A stretch of 64,000 bases of DNA from contig NW_027192194.1 of NCBI RefSeq assembly GCF_041956535.1, forward strand, positions 612,545 through 676,544, given 5' to 3'. Positions 11,180 through 23,987 of the stretch are shown piece by piece; the stretch's first letter is position 1; each line of letters begins with the position of its first letter. The translations under genes and the position numbers were made by a program. Origin of the DNA: Calcarisporiella thermophila CBS 279.70 (Eukaryota > Calcarisporiellomycota). The notes below the pieces were generated by a model, which worked only from the letters and a program-made list of their open reading frames with translations, was not told the DNA's origin and ran no database searches.

Positions 11180-14100
11180 ATGTATTCAGCCAATCCAATC
11201 CATGATCGATCATCCCAGTCCTTCATAGATGCACAGGCCCAATTCCACCTCACAGAAGATAGCAATACCGCAAAAACTCGGGCGGCGTGTACCCGCTGTC
11301 GTCGCTACAAGGTGCGATGCGACGGGGATGGGGAGCATCCCTGCTCTCGCTGCCAAAAGATCGACTCCAACTGTTTCTACGCTCCCCCGTCTCGAGCCGA
11401 GGCCTGTGAGCGTTTGAAACAATGCATCGACGTGATCAAAGCTGGCCTCAAGAATCTTGAAAAGCCATCTCCGAAACCTAAAATAGGGGACCGCCCTGTG
11501 GCATGTGTGCGCTGCCGCTCATTGAAGGCAAGATGCGACTTTCAAACCCCGGTGTGCGGGCGCTGCAAGAGCATGTCGAAAATCTGCTCCTACTCGCATC
11601 CTCTCCCCGCCCCCAAAGTCCGCGATGCATATTCGTTTCAGGCTCTAAGCGACTGCTTGAACCATCTCTCAACATGGATGGAGCGGTTAGAGAGCGACAA
11701 TGACTTAAACATCAATAGCAGTAGACGCAGTTTTAGTAGCGACGAGAGTAGTAATGGCGAGAACAGCTCGACCGCCTCGGCCGAAAACGATTCCCCGCTC
11801 AAGGATGCGGGTGAAAGCGCGGAGCTACCCCTGGCGGATGAAAACCTCTCACTCGTCCCTGCCTCGGCCTTTTCTCCACCCAAAGAGCGGCGGAAAAGAT
11901 TGAGGGCCGAGCCCTCCTCTTTCGAATGGGTCTCTACATCAGCCACGGCAGGCAGGGCCGATTCCATGGCCTCTCTCGTGACATTCCGGGAGCAAACGAT
12001 CCTCCTGGAGGGGCTCAAGCACTCTCTCTCTGCCACCTCCATTGTGCCGAACCGCACCGGTCAACAGAAGACAGCGCTGGACATGTTGGCCCGCTTTTGG
12101 ACCGATGGGTGCCACGTGTTCCCGTCCCACTTTGCCACCTTTCTCCTTGACTCTTTCGAGCAAAGCTTTTACCTTAGCCCCTTCTACTCCGTCGGATTCT
12201 CGGCTCTCCAGAAGACAGAGACCTTCATGCAGTTGCTCAATAACCCAGCCCTCAACTCGATCTGTGCCGTCCAGCTCGGCACCCCGCACAACTTTCTTCA
12301 CATCGACAAGAATCTGCAGCGGAAGCTCAGCAACCTGTTTTTGGAGCGGGCTGAAAAATTCCTCTTCTCCTCGCAATGCATAAATCGGCCATCACCCGCC
12401 ATGGTGTATGCGTTGGCCAATTTGGCCCGGCAACGGCACTACGTGAGCCAGTCGCACCAGGCTGGCAAATATCTGGCGCAAGGGTTTAAGCTGGCGAAGC
12501 GGTTAGGGATGCATCGCAAGCGTCTCGTCGTCCCCAACGAGGCCATGCAGGATCCCATGGGCGCGGAGCTGCGCAAGCGCATCTTCTGGTACCTGGTCGG
12601 GGTGGACTGCTTCTCGGCGGTGTTTTCGGGGCACCCCCTTGTGTTCGATCAGATCGAGATCGACCAGGATTTGCCCATGAAGCTGCTCGGCGAGGACGAG
12701 GTTCGCTTCAGCATCTTCCATGGATTTGCCTCGCTGTTCCTGGCGACGCGGATCATCTTGCTGCGGGCCCACGCGGAGGAAACGCCGAGCGTCGAGACGA
12801 TGCTGGCCTTTGATAATATGCTGGACGACACCTACGAAAACCTGCCCTCCTGCCTCCGATTTCCGGACACGTCCTCCGGCGATGCCTCTGCGCAGTTTTC
12901 CGCATCGCTCTCCTGCCTGACCTATTTCTACACCCTGCGAATCGTGCTCCACAAGCCCTTCCTGCCCTCCTATCGATGGAGTGATCCGGCCAACTTCACG
13001 GGCGCCGTGGAGCATTCCTTTTCCATGTGCATGGCCGCGTCTTCGCACATCCTGAAAATGGCCGACGCCCTCTCCTCCCGCAAATTCCCCAAGGGATTCA
13101 TCACCCCCGTTCTCCTCACCGCGGATCTGCACATGCGCAATGCCCTTTCTCTTGACCAGCAGCGCCGCGCCCTGGGCATGGATGCTCTACGTCAGTGCCT
13201 GGGAATTTTGGAGCGCACAAGCCTTCCCGCCGTCCTCTACGGGTAATCCCCGGCGTCTCTCCTCCTGACGACCCATTGTTTCGCTAACGTCACTTCTCTC
13301 TCTTTCTCTCTCTCTCTAGGCAACCCGTGAATGAGATTAAGCAGTTCCTGACGAAATTTTTGGACTGCCCAAGTGCTTTCGTTGACTTCAACGCGCCCCT
13401 ACCGTATCGCATACGGCCTTCGCGCCCGGGGATTGAAGGGGGGGATCAGACCCGCGATCTCGACTGGTTTATGTTGGGCATTTCAATTATCTCAAGGCGT
13501 TCGTCGACGACCCCCTTGGAAGGCCAGGCCCAGTATCTCCAACAGCGGCATTCCCTGGTGCCCGCGAAATCGGCTCTCCCCCCGCCCACAGAAGTTCGTG
13601 AGGTTGAGGTGGTGCCCTCGCAACCCCCCACCGTCCCTTCCTTCCCCCCTCGGTTCAGCCAGGATTACTCCAACTCTCCCCCAGCCCTCGCAAAAGCCGG
13701 CTTCTCCGACCCACTCACCCTCAACAATATGCCTGCATCCGCCCTTACGCCCATGCTGGATGGGGAGTCACAGGTCATGCTTGATTACTCGCTCTCCAGT
13801 GGTTTTAGCAGAAGTGCAATTCCCCCTTCGCTGCCTTTCATGGATGCACTGATGGCCAGCTCATCTTCTGCTCCCACCCAGATGCCATCGTCGGTGTCCA
13901 TTGCAGTGGAGCCGCGGCTCTATGCGGGAATTCAGGGCATCAGAGGCGAGGAGAGTGTGGAGAACAAGTTCGCAAACGAAGCGGGAACAGACATCAGCTT
14001 CGCACCCACCTATGTCTCCCCTTCTATTCCAACTTTACCCCTGGCATTGACGCAAAACCAACCGTCCCAGTCGTATATCTCTGCCGTATACTCCCACGAT

Positions 14101-14325
14101 GCACTTGGATTTGAAAAATCGCTCGGGATACCCCAAGATATTAGCGCATCCACCACTGGTGGAGCCGCTGGCGCTCCAACTCAGAATTCCCTGGCGGCGG
14201 GCGGGCATCGGCAAGAAAAACGTGCGCAAGACTTTGGATTTTGGGTAAGTGTCTCTAGATTTGGATAGATTTCAAGACAGCCCTTTATTGACTCTCTCAT
14301 TTCCCTACTCTAGCCAATATTCTAG
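11180..14325 (+). CDS. Transcription factor with two tandem Zn2Cys6 clusters
   Basis: The exons are 11180-13242, 13320-14244 and a short terminal exon. Cluster 1 lies at residues 37-65 (spacing C-x2-C-x6-C-x7-C-x2-C-x6-C). Cluster 2 lies at 109-136 (C-x2-C-x6-C-x6-C-x2-C-x6-C) and is itself canonical. A fungal-specific regulatory domain follows; its hallmark GMHRKR ... ELRKRIFWYLVGVDCF lies near residues 445-480. A Ser/Pro-rich C-terminal region follows intron 1. The protein should bind DNA in the nucleus; its target pathway is unknown. The last intron is inferred: a GTAAGT at 14245 may join to 14314 (ending WPIF) or 14326 (ending WVAE, stop 14337). Without splicing the frame stops at 14268. 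The start is the ATG in CACCATGTAT. Confidence 0.85.
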
Positions 14326-14337
14326 GTCGCCGAGTGA

Positions 14338-14671
14338 CAAGATAAAAAAAAATAAACACTGCATGATCTTTCTATGTATTATTTGTCTCCTTTTTGACAT
14401 GATCCCCTGCTGTCCATTTCCACTCTGTATTTTGTGTTTAATTATTTCGTTTGCAGTTCCTTCCCTTTCTATGCTGTTCTTATATGATGTACCAGTATGA
14501 TCACTTCGATTTTTTCCTCCTCTTCCTAATGAATCAAAGACATGATTGGCTGTGCCACTCCTAACCCCATTGAGTTAACGCGAAACGCCTCTCCGACCCT
14601 CCCACCTCTTCTCGAGGAGTTTCCTCGATACACCCTACCCTTACTTCAGAAAAAGCAAAATCGCACATCAA
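14338..14671. other. Short intergenic region
   Basis: An AT-rich 3' flank is followed by a CT-rich leader directly before the next start codon. No gene or recognisable element is seen. Confidence 0.45.
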
Positions 14672-15579
14672 ATGTCTCATCACCAAGCCAACCCCTTTAG
14701 TAATTTCATCGCCGCAATCAAGTCACGCTTGGCCTTACAAGGCTTCCAGTCACCCGTCATCAATGTCGATATCAGTGAGGACGAGGTTGTTTCAAAGGTG
14801 AATGATCTTAAAGAGTCGACGGCCGGCTGGTTCGGGGCACAGCGTGCCAAACTCCAAGAGTCCGAAGCCGAGGCGAATCTTCGCCTCGTCGGGGGGCGCG
14901 TTCAGGATGAACTTACCGATGCGAATGCTTGGCTAATTCGCCATCCTCAGATCGGCGGGCGGTGGCTGCGGGAACGAGGGCCGGTGAAGCATATGGTAGG
15001 GGGACTTGAACAGGTTCCCTTGTCGGCAATGTATGCCGCTGCATTCGCGATCTACTTTTTGATCATGATGGTGCGAATTTGGAGGAGGCGGAAGGCGACT
15101 GGGGTCTACTTAGGGGCGGGAACACTGGAGAAGATAAAGTGGGGGCAAAATGGAACGCATGCCGAAGGTAAGGCCCGCAGCATGCACGTATATGCTGTGG
15201 GATTCTAAGCTCTCTCCTTTGTAATTCTTTATTTCTAGAGCGGACCTATGAACCTCCCAACACCAAGCAACTCGATGGCCTGATGCGTGCGCTCGACGCT
15301 ATCAACGGTTATTTTGTTACCATATTGATTGCGGTTGTGCTGCTTGCAGTGGTCGAGACGAGCGGGTTCCTTTCGCGTCCTGTGCTGCACTATCTCTACT
15401 TCACGCTTGGGGTCGGTGCTCTGCTCAACTATGAGAGCAGCATGAGCGAGCCGGATGTGTTTACGCTCGGGCGACGGGAAGTTGGGACATGGGCCATGCT
15501 TGGGGTGATAGTTGTAGCGGCCGGAGCATGTATGGTGGCCGTGTTGAGAAGTTATGTGGGCGGCGCTCTTGGTGTGTGA
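14672..15579 (+). CDS. Four-helix membrane protein of unknown function
   Basis: Two exons (14672-15167, 15239-15579) encode 278 residues. The first 120 are hydrophilic and predicted helical. They are followed by hydrophobic segments at about residues 119-138, 206-229, 231-251 and 258-277, so the C-terminus ends in membrane. The intron is phase 1 with clear GTAAGG and TTTCTAG signals and rejoins GAA-G/AG. I do not recognise the family. The organisation (cytosolic N-terminal half, membrane-anchored C-terminal half) suggests an organelle-shaping or tethering protein, but this is only a guess from layout. Confidence 0.55.
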
Positions 15580-16039
15580 TATTCCGTGGAACCTAGGAGT
15601 TAGCTGCTGGTACGCACTGTAAGAAATATCATCTCTTGTGAATTTTCATCTTTATTCGCTTTTGCTTTTCTTGTCCTTTTTTGGGGATCTCTTTCATTGA
15701 TTGTTTTTTGCCCTTCTAAGTTTCCATTACTATGTCTCCTACCTGTTTGTCACTTATAGTCTCAGAGTATTGAATATTCGCTTTCGTTCGACTAAATTGT
15801 TAATTTTTTTTTGTCTACATCTTAATCCCAATTCTTATCCAACACTGGTCAGATTTTTTATTTTTAATGGCGAAGGGGTAAAGCGCCTGTTATTGGCTGT
15901 TCTTGGCCATATTTGCCATATTGGAGTTGGGATCTAAGGACTCGAGGAACAAAGCCTATTCGATTTTGTATACTCTCATTCTATTTCACCTTATCCCAGA
16001 CTCTCATCTCTAATTGATCTGCCATCCGCCCTCGAAATC
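15580..16039. other. Intergenic region, tandem genes
   Basis: The region is AT-rich with T runs (15806-15820) and no conserved frame. The last 60 bases are the CT-rich leader of the next gene. Confidence 0.45.
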
Positions 16040-17164
16040 ATGGCCTCTGCTCTCTTGAATTGTCTACTTCCGTTTTTCTCACAGCCACAATACGTCTCTC
16101 CGCAGGAAGTTGCACAGCTTCCGCCGGACCAGTTTTTGAACAGGGTAGGGAATAATAATAAGTGGTAATGTGGGTTGGAGGTGGTACTGATGTAGCTGCG
16201 CTTTTCAGACCATGGAGTGTGCCTCCTCGGTCGTGCACAACCAAGAAATCACAGGCCAACTTCTCCCGCAACGGATGCAGGGCGATCCGCGTCAGCTCAT
16301 CCAGCAAGCATTCACTGCAGCGAGCCAGGCATGTGTGCTTGATAGAGATCGCGATATTATCGAATATCTTCGGATATGCGTGCAAACCGCCATGGCCAAT
16401 CAGGGCCAGCAGCAGCACCCCTATCAACCCCCCGTGCAGCAGCCACCCGTACAGTACCAGCCGCCGCAGCCGCAGCACCACCCGGGAAGCTATGCTAGTG
16501 CGGTAGGCGGAAACGGCATTCCAATGCAGCCCATTCAGCATCAGCCCCCGCCGATGCAACAGCAGCCCGTCAAATCCGATGTTTATGCCAAAGCCTTCTT
16601 CTTCCCGTCGGAACAGAACTTCAAGGTATGGAAACCTAGTGCAAATAGGAGGGTGCTTAAAGCTTACCGACATTTCCTTCCTTTGCTTTTCGTTTGCACG
16701 TAGCAATTGACCGAGTTCATCGATTCCGCCCAGCAAACCCTCGACTGTTGTGTCTTCACGATCACTGACGACACGGTATCGAATGCCCTCATACGGGCTA
16801 AGCAGCGCGGAGTCACCGTGCGCATCATCAGTGATGACGAGCAGGCGCAGGCACGCGGATCAGACGTGTTCCGGTTGAAGGAAGAGAACGGAATCCCGTA
16901 CAAGCTCGACAACTCCCCCGCACACATGCATCACAAGTTTGCGGTGGCGGATAGGAAACGCCTGTTGACGGGATCCTACAACTGGACAAAAGGTATGCTG
17001 TTTATTTGAATTGAATACTGGCCTGGTTGAACCCATGTGGGATCTGTTTGAACTTTTTAGGGGCGCGTTTCGATAATCGCGAGAATTTCCTCGTCACCAA
17101 CCACCAAGCCTTAGTTCAAGAATTCTCGACCGAGTTTGACCGCCTATGGAATGAATTTAAGTAG
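16040..17164 (+). CDS. Single-HKD phospholipase D, Zucchini/PLD6-like
   Basis: Four exons (16040-16144, 16209-16625, 16704-16992, 17061-17164) encode 304 residues. The C-terminal half carries one complete HKD catalytic motif: HHKFAVAD, then six residues, then GSYNWT, i.e. H-x-K-x4-D-x6-G-S-x-N. This order and the following NREN match the single-domain PLD6/Zucchini/Nuc branch, which acts as a dimer. Members cleave nucleic acid or hydrolyse cardiolipin. Between the N-terminal 80 residues and the catalytic domain lies a linker rich in Gln, Pro and His (about residues 85-150). No transmembrane helix is evident at the N-terminus, unlike animal PLD6, so mitochondrial anchoring is not supported. 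Whether the substrate is RNA, DNA or lipid cannot be read from the sequence. Confidence 0.82.
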
Positions 17165-17868
17165 ACGCCCTCTTCGTCTGCCCTCCTCAATGTATTCCTA
17201 CACTTCTGTTATTTTTACACTGCATTCATAATATGCTATCGTTTGCAAGATGCGATTTTCATTCTTGTTTTTATTTTCTTTATTTTTATACTATTTGGAA
17301 ATAGAGTGTGATTTGTTCTAAACCTGCGCAGCACCCAAATTAAATGTTAGGGCAGGAGATGGATAAGAATTTCTATTCAGAGCAATTTTCGGAACTCTAG
17401 CTCCGACACCACCGAGGTCGGTTGGATTCCCCCTAGACCAAGTCGACATGGCTCAATGTGATGAGGAAGTGGCTTCACCCTCCGAATTCCCCATCCCTGG
17501 CTAAGGGAGAATGTCCATGGCGCGGTTGGATTCGTCTTACTCATAAGGGGAGGAACTTACGCGTGTGCCGCCTGTGTTTCCGCGTAGAATACCGCTGGCC
17601 AACACAAAGCTTTTCCAGTCGTACAGAATATGTATTCCCTTATTTACGAAAGGTTCAAGAAAAAGCGATCCTCTTGTTGATTTCATATCCCTTTTTCCCT
17701 GCTCTTCTTTTGCTAGATGCTAGCAGGGGCTAGTTTTGCGCTGTCCTGATTACCACTTTCTAATACCAAGTTATTAGTGTGTGTATCTCGACCCACGGCG
17801 GACGGATATCGAATCCCCCGGTTTTCGTTTCCCATTAGTGTCCTGTACGCTTCCCCGCTTAGCTGACT
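17165..17868. other. Intergenic region, tandem genes
   Basis: The region is mixed in composition. An AT-rich stretch (17200-17310) is followed by a moderately GC-rich part (17380-17600) with short unconvincing frames. It presumably holds the upstream elements of the channel gene. No RNA gene is seen. Confidence 0.4.
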
Positions 17869-20800
17869 ATGGATTTGAATCCCAACGATATTCAGGATGT
17901 GAGCCAGGAGAATTTCACGCTGAAAGGCATGCTCACCCAGCTGGGCATCAATATTGGATTTTCCGCATTGGGTATTGGTCACTCATTCATTGCTTGCTTG
18001 CATGGAGTTGACTAATGCGTGTTCTTTTTTTCATTTTTTTTTTTTTGGATTCCATCCGCGACACCCAATAGCTCTTTTGGCGTTTAGTGTTTTTCGGCCG
18101 AGAAATAAAATAGTATATGCGCCGAAGAGTAAATATATTAGGAATGAAAGGTGAGAGGAATGCGGTTTGCCTGTGCCATTTCTTTGATATGAACCTTTAT
18201 TCTTTTTTTTTCGATGTTGACAGTAAGCAGCCGCCCCCTATCGGAAGTGGCCTCTTTGATGTGGGTGTTATTTGAAGATTGAATGGGCGCTCTATAGCCT
18301 AAGCAATTACTTATTTGTGTATGATGCGTTTCTCTATGTAGTGGATCAAGCCCGTAGTCAAATCTCCTGAGGATCTGCTCATTGATAAAATCGGTTACGA
18401 CGCGGTGCTCTTCATCAGGACTGTGTCCTTCTTTTTCCGCATGTTTGCCATCTTCACCATCATATCTATTTTTATCACCATCCCCATCAACATCGTTGCT
18501 ACCCTGAACACGAACGACGGCAACATCCCGGACGAGCCCGTCAAGTTGCTTAGCATCTCCGGTATCAAAGGCGAAAAGACTTCGTTGTGGTTCATTGCCG
18601 TATGTATCCATGCTAGCAGTATTGCATATCTCTCACGCTCTCGAGCCGATTTCCCCCTTCTTTTCTAACCACCCTCCACCTTTGCATCAGCATATCCTGA
18701 TCACATGGATTTTCTCAATCATTACCCTGCGCCTGCTGCTCGGGCATTACCACCTAGCGATCTCACTCAGCAGGCGGTACTTTCAGTCCGACGAATACCT
18801 TTGTTCACTGCATTCCCGCACGCTTATTGCCCTTAATCTAGAACATATCAAGTCTGACGAGGAGTTAGAGCTGTACATGAAGAGATATCGATTGAAGTAT
18901 CCGATCCATGAGGCCCATCTGGGCCACGAAATCGAAGACCTGTCCGAGCTCATCAAGAAACACGAGAATAATGTTCGTAAGTTGGAGATAGCGCTGGCGC
19001 AGTATCTGAAAGGTAGTCTGTATGCCCCCCTTCCTCAACCTTGAACATCGCGTCGTGTTCATCCCATTCAATGTATCTTGTGTTGTTGGTTTAACAGGTC
19101 CAAACAAGCTTGCATCCAAGCGCCCAGTGCATCGCATCGGTGGCTATTTATGGTGGGGTGGACGGAAGGTGGACTCCATCGACCACTATACCCGTAAGAT
19201 TCAAAAGCTGGAGGAGCGAATTGCCACGGCCCGCGAGGAGGTTGCCCGTGGACGCAAAGTCAACTATGGGTTTTTGATGTTTGCCAACTCGATTCAAGCG
19301 CATGGAACGGCACGCAAGCTAGAGAATAAGGATGTGCTATCCAGGCTGAATCTGGATCCTCCTAGTGTATTTATGGCTCCCGAGCCAAAAGACATCCTGT
19401 GGGATAACATACGGTTGAATCACCACGCAAGGCGTACAAAACGCATCATCGGAAATCTGCTGTTCACCGGTAAGTAGCAACCCCCTAGCCCTTCTGAAAT
19501 TGTGTAGAGATAGTATGATCAGGCTCATTAAACCCAATCTTCACTCCATTTGAACAGGGTTCTGTTTTCTCTGGGCGATTCCCCTTTCTTTTATATCCAG
19601 TCTGGCCCACGTGAGAAAAATCATAGAGATATTCCCACAATCGAGCGAGTTCATGGAGAAAAACAAGTTCATTGCAAGTATGCATTTTCTTCCGATTCTC
19701 TGCGGTCAATGCTTTTATTTGACTCCCAGGGCTAATCGCTCTTCCTTGTCTTTTTAACAACAGCCTTGATTGAATCAACCCTCTCCCCCCTGATCATGTT
19801 GACCATTGTCCTAATCTTGCCGTCGATTTTTCGCATTCTTTCAAAGCAACAGGGTAGATAAGACATTTTATATCACCACCAGATGCACCAACTAATCGAA
19901 GACTTCTTACTCCACAGGTGCACTCACCAAATCCTCGCTTGACCGCCAGGTCCTTAGCAAGCTCTACTTGTTCTTCCTTGTCAACAACCTGATCTACTAC
20001 ACCATGTTCTCCACCCTGATATTCATTTCGAACGAGATCCACAATTTTCTCGAGCGAAATCCAGGCATCTCCCTGCAGCAAATCTTTAAGCAGTTGCAAG
20101 ACATCAAGATATTCGATCAGATCAGCAAGAGTCTTGTCAATACCGCGACCTATTGGATCAACTACATATCGCTGCGGAATCTGTCCGTCATGCTGGATCT
20201 GGCGCAAGTCGCATCACTGATAATTATCTGGATGAGGTAAGTTGTTTTACTTTTTTTTTTCTCGCGTTATGGCCCGAGTATCATTCTTATGCACCATGAA
20301 TGTTGGAATTTGGCACTCTTAGAAAAAACTTTACCAATCCGACTCCCCGTCAGCTGAGAGAGCTCACACGGCCGCATTCATTCCAGTATCCCATCTACTA
20401 TAATTTACTCATTTTCACGATGACGGTTGGCTTGGTATATTCGGTGATAGGTAGGCGGGCACGACTTTCGTTTTAGTTTTTACGTCTTTCTAAAAGCTTC
20501 CAGCATGACTAACCGATGCGACCTCTCCTATTTCAATGCTAGCCCCACTGATTTTGCCATTTTGCGCCGTTTACTTTGCAGTGACCTACATTGTTCTTCG
20601 ATACCAGCTCCTGTATGTATCTGTCCTTCTATTCTCTTGCATATCACATTTTTCTATTAAGCGGATGTGGAGATCACTGGCTCTATCGACTCACTTATAT
20701 AACTATAGCTATGTCTGCCAAACCAAAGTCGAAACGGGAGGCCGAATGTGGCGAGTAGTCTTCAATCGGATCCTCGCCTCTACGCTGCTCTTTCAGCTGC

Positions 20801-21905
20801 TGATGCTAGCAACGGTGAACATGAAGGCCAGCAACCGGCTCTACGCCATCGCCCTTGCTCCACTGCCTTTTCTCACGATCGCGTTTAAGGTGTACTGCCG
20901 GAAACGACTTGACCCCCTTGCACGATATTTCGAGATGAGCGCCACCGAGCAGCTCGTTGGGAAGCCCTGTTTTCGCCCGGGTGGAGGGCAACTAAGCCAG
21001 AGATTTGGGCACCCCGCCTTATATTGTGACTTGCCTACGCCGATGGTGCATGCAAATGTGAAGCACATGCTAGCGGAGGTGTATTCAGGGAGGATGGAGG
21101 AGGAGGTCACGGTGGAGAAGACGACGGGCTATGTGCGCCATTCCACAGTGAAGCACTTGTCCATGTTGGACAGCACGGGAGTCCGATTCCAGACCGTGGA
21201 GGAGGATGAGCTGCTGGTGGATGATTCGCGAGAAGGATTGGAGGGGTAAGAGAAGATCCGCTGGTTTGAGCTCCCATTTTTCGCTGCAGTGCTAACGAAG
21301 ATGTATGATTGACCCCAAACAGCTATTACAAGGACGCGGAATTCCTTGACGACTACATCCAGGCCCCCGGATCTCGGCCTCGCTCAGATAACGCGTCCGA
21401 ATACTCGTTCTCTTATTCTCCCACAAAATCCCCTTACTCGGACTATCTTGAGCTCACTGAGATGCCCTCATTTTCTCGGCTGAACAGCGACTCCTCCAAC
21501 CCCCCCGCCACGCTTCTCGAGACTGAGGATGCCGGCCTCATACAACACGCGCAAGATATGGCCTACGCGCACACCCCCTTGCATTCCCCTGTATCGATAG
21601 CTACCCTTGATACCCAAATACCGCCACCATCTAACAACGAAATCGCGAAGTCGCCCCAGGAGAATACGGCCGGTGGTACACCGCCTCATGCCCAGCTCTT
21701 AAATACAAGCGAATATTCCCCTTATGGAGGACATGGCACGGTAAATCGGCAGCAGCAGCAGGCACCTTCGCAATCAAATCATTCCTATCACCCTGCTTGT
21801 GCTCAATCGCTGGAGCAAAGCCCTTTGTTCTCTGGTCGAGATATCCCGGAAGAAAACGCGACCTCCCATGAGCTCCAACCGGGTGCCTTCAGGGCTGCTC
21901 CATGA
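17869..21905 (+). CDS. CSC1/OSCA/TMEM63-type cation channel
   Basis: Thirteen exons encode 846 residues: 17869-17971, 18072-18150, 18224-18260, 18342-18599, 18691-19012, 19098-19469, 19558-19677, 19764-19853, 19918-20236, 20323-20450, 20543-20612, 20709-21245 and 21323-21905. Every junction keeps frame. Family signatures emerge in order: VFRPRNKIVYAPKSKYI, LFDWIKPVVKSPEDLLIDKIGYDAV (across intron 3), a cytosolic helical insert after about residue 130, the pore region around LYLFFLVNNLIYYTMFS, and TPRQLRELTRPHSFQYPIYYN with RYQLLYVCQTKVETGGRMW near the end of the membrane domain. The family forms osmo- or mechano-sensitive cation channels in plasma or endomembranes. The last 200 residues are a Ser/Pro/Gln-rich cytoplasmic tail that is not conserved. 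Confidence 0.93.
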
Positions 21906-22525
21906 GGGTTCCTATAAACCTTCACTCACCCACAACCCATCCAATACCTTTTCTATCTCCAAACCAGTCACCATAGCATTATTTTCTTCTGAAATGCTGG
22001 TACGAGGAATTTTGTAAAATAGAGGGTCTTGACTATGTTTTTTTTATTTAATTATCGCTATTTTTCTCCACATTACCCCTTTAGCATGTTTTCCTCTCTC
22101 TGTTTATCTCCTGTTGTTTTTTTTTCTCTATATCTTCCACCCATCGCCAACATGATAGCCATGGCAAAGGCTTTTGGCCAAACTCTGAGTATATTGCTAA
22201 CAATAAGAAATAAGAGTCGAACAGAGCACCCCTAAGATATACAAGAAGGTATCACCGCCACGGCGGGCGAAGTTATCACTGGTGTATCTATAGGGCAGGT
22301 TATGAATAAAGATAAGAGTGAAACTATTTACAGGTTAGAGGTGGGTGACAACAACAAGAGACTCATGAATAAATTGGACAAGAGCACAAATAAGCGATGG
22401 ATATTAAAGGGGTGTACAGTATGGTATAGAAGAAGGGGGAGGAGGGTAGAGCTTGGAGAAGAGGATTGGAACTTTCTATGCGAGACCAGCAACAGAGAGG
22501 GAGGAGCCAGAGGAGTGGGGAGGGA
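21906..22525. other. Convergent 3' intergenic region
   Basis: The region holds the 3' flanks of the channel gene and the following leftward gene. T runs occur near 22035 and 22115. There are no coding or RNA features that I can support. Confidence 0.45.
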
Positions 22526-23692
22526 TTATGAGCTGCTTGAGCCAGGTTCTCCAACTTGGTAGAATCGGCCGATATCATCTATATTGCTCACTTCCGTAAC
22601 CTTGTGCGACACCCCCCGGATGTATCTCCCCTCATCCTCCAACTCCCTTCGCATTAATTCCTCGCCGCGTCGGCGCCGGGACTCCTCGTCCATCTCGGGA
22701 TGTGCCCAGTGGCCGAACTGCGTTTGATCAAAGGATTCAGGTCGCGCTAGGATCAGTGCAGGTGCTTGGAGGCTTGGTCTGTATGGTTCTCCAGCCGTTA
22801 GAGATGCAAACGACGCTACTGAGGATCGACGCCGCAGCTGATGTTGCCTCACGTGCCTTCTCCACACGAAAAACACCGCAATCACCGCAAATACAATGCA
22901 CACACACCCCGCGGAAATAACCCCGACCAGCCACGGCTGGATCCCCGAGGAATGGCTGTCCTCAAAGGGGAGCACAGCCGATGCGACCTTGGGGGTCACC
23001 GTGACGTGGATTTGCGAGTGAACCAGCATGGTGGTCATGGACTCAATCGAGGTGGTGACCACGGATGTCCTTGGCAATTCCGCCCGCTGCAGGATGAAAA
23101 AGGTTGGCCCCTTCAGCAGAGAGCCCCGGGGTTCTTTGTGGCGTGCAACCTGCCATGCATAGCTCAGCTTCCTTGCGACGGGGCCGGGTGGCTTACTCTT
23201 GGGATACCACGAACCATTCACGCGCACGTCCAATGCCCCATCGTTGGGAACGCCCTTAAAGGAGAGAATCTCCACATCGACTCCATTCTCCTGAAATAAA
23301 AGATAGAAATCGACTTTCACCGCGGGCGCCAGTTCTGGATTGCGGTTATTCCACTCCAGCGTGTAAGATGTGCCATTTTGCCACTCCTCTGCTGGAGGAG
23401 GAGAACAGTAGATCACATCTGGATCGTCAACGCATGTGTCGTCGCCCAAATACTCATCGTCTTCTGCTTCGGTGTCATCTAGAATACAAAAACACACCAT
23501 GGAACAAAATTAATTAGCGCGCTAAAAAAACTCCGATATCGTGTATTGATAAATACTTTGCCGCCGAAATGGAGAATACTTGTTGGGGACGCAATCAGCA
23601 ACATGAGTGCTCAACCATAACTCGAACCATAACAATGTTGCCAGGGGAGGAAGGGTATAAGAGCAAGTACGCGGTATTTTCCTGACGCTCAT
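22526..23692 (-). CDS. Single-pass surface protein with beta-rich ectodomain
   Basis: Two exons (23692-23557, 23478-22526) encode 362 residues. The short first exon supplies a signal peptide (hydrophobic core TLPPLATLLWFELWLS). Exon 2 gives an ectodomain with the pattern NGTSYTLEWNN ... VDFYLLFQENG that looks like the immunoglobulin-like fold found in many fungal wall or surface proteins. A transmembrane helix follows near residues 225-250 (WLVGVISAGCVCIVFAVIAV), then basic RRRHVRQ residues and a cytoplasmic tail. The donor used is GTATTT after CAA-A; the alternative donor at AACAA/GTATTC would run into a stop. The ligand and role are unknown. The architecture suggests a plasma-membrane sensor or adhesion protein. 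Confidence 0.7.
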
Positions 23693-23987
23693 ACTGTCAG
23701 CATGGATATAATTAAATTAGGTAAGAGTGAAAGAGTGAGGACAAAGGCAAAGAGCGTGGCGGAGGGGGCATTAGAGCATGGTTTACAATCTGGAGATGGG
23801 GTGACCGCAAATATATATATATTGACCGGTATACAGTGATCAAAAATCGACGACAATGACAACAGAAAGGAAGAAAAAAAAAATACAAAAACCAAAGAGA
23901 TAGGAGAAAAATAGGGCGAAATGGGATTCGCCTCCATTTTTTTAGGCTGAATTCGAAATTCCAAAAATACGCACAGAGCTTAAAAAG

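Noticed and set aside
12503-13132. 209-codon antisense frame within the zinc-cluster gene
   Set aside because: It is fully contained in a well-supported coding exon on the other strand and is a codon-bias shadow.
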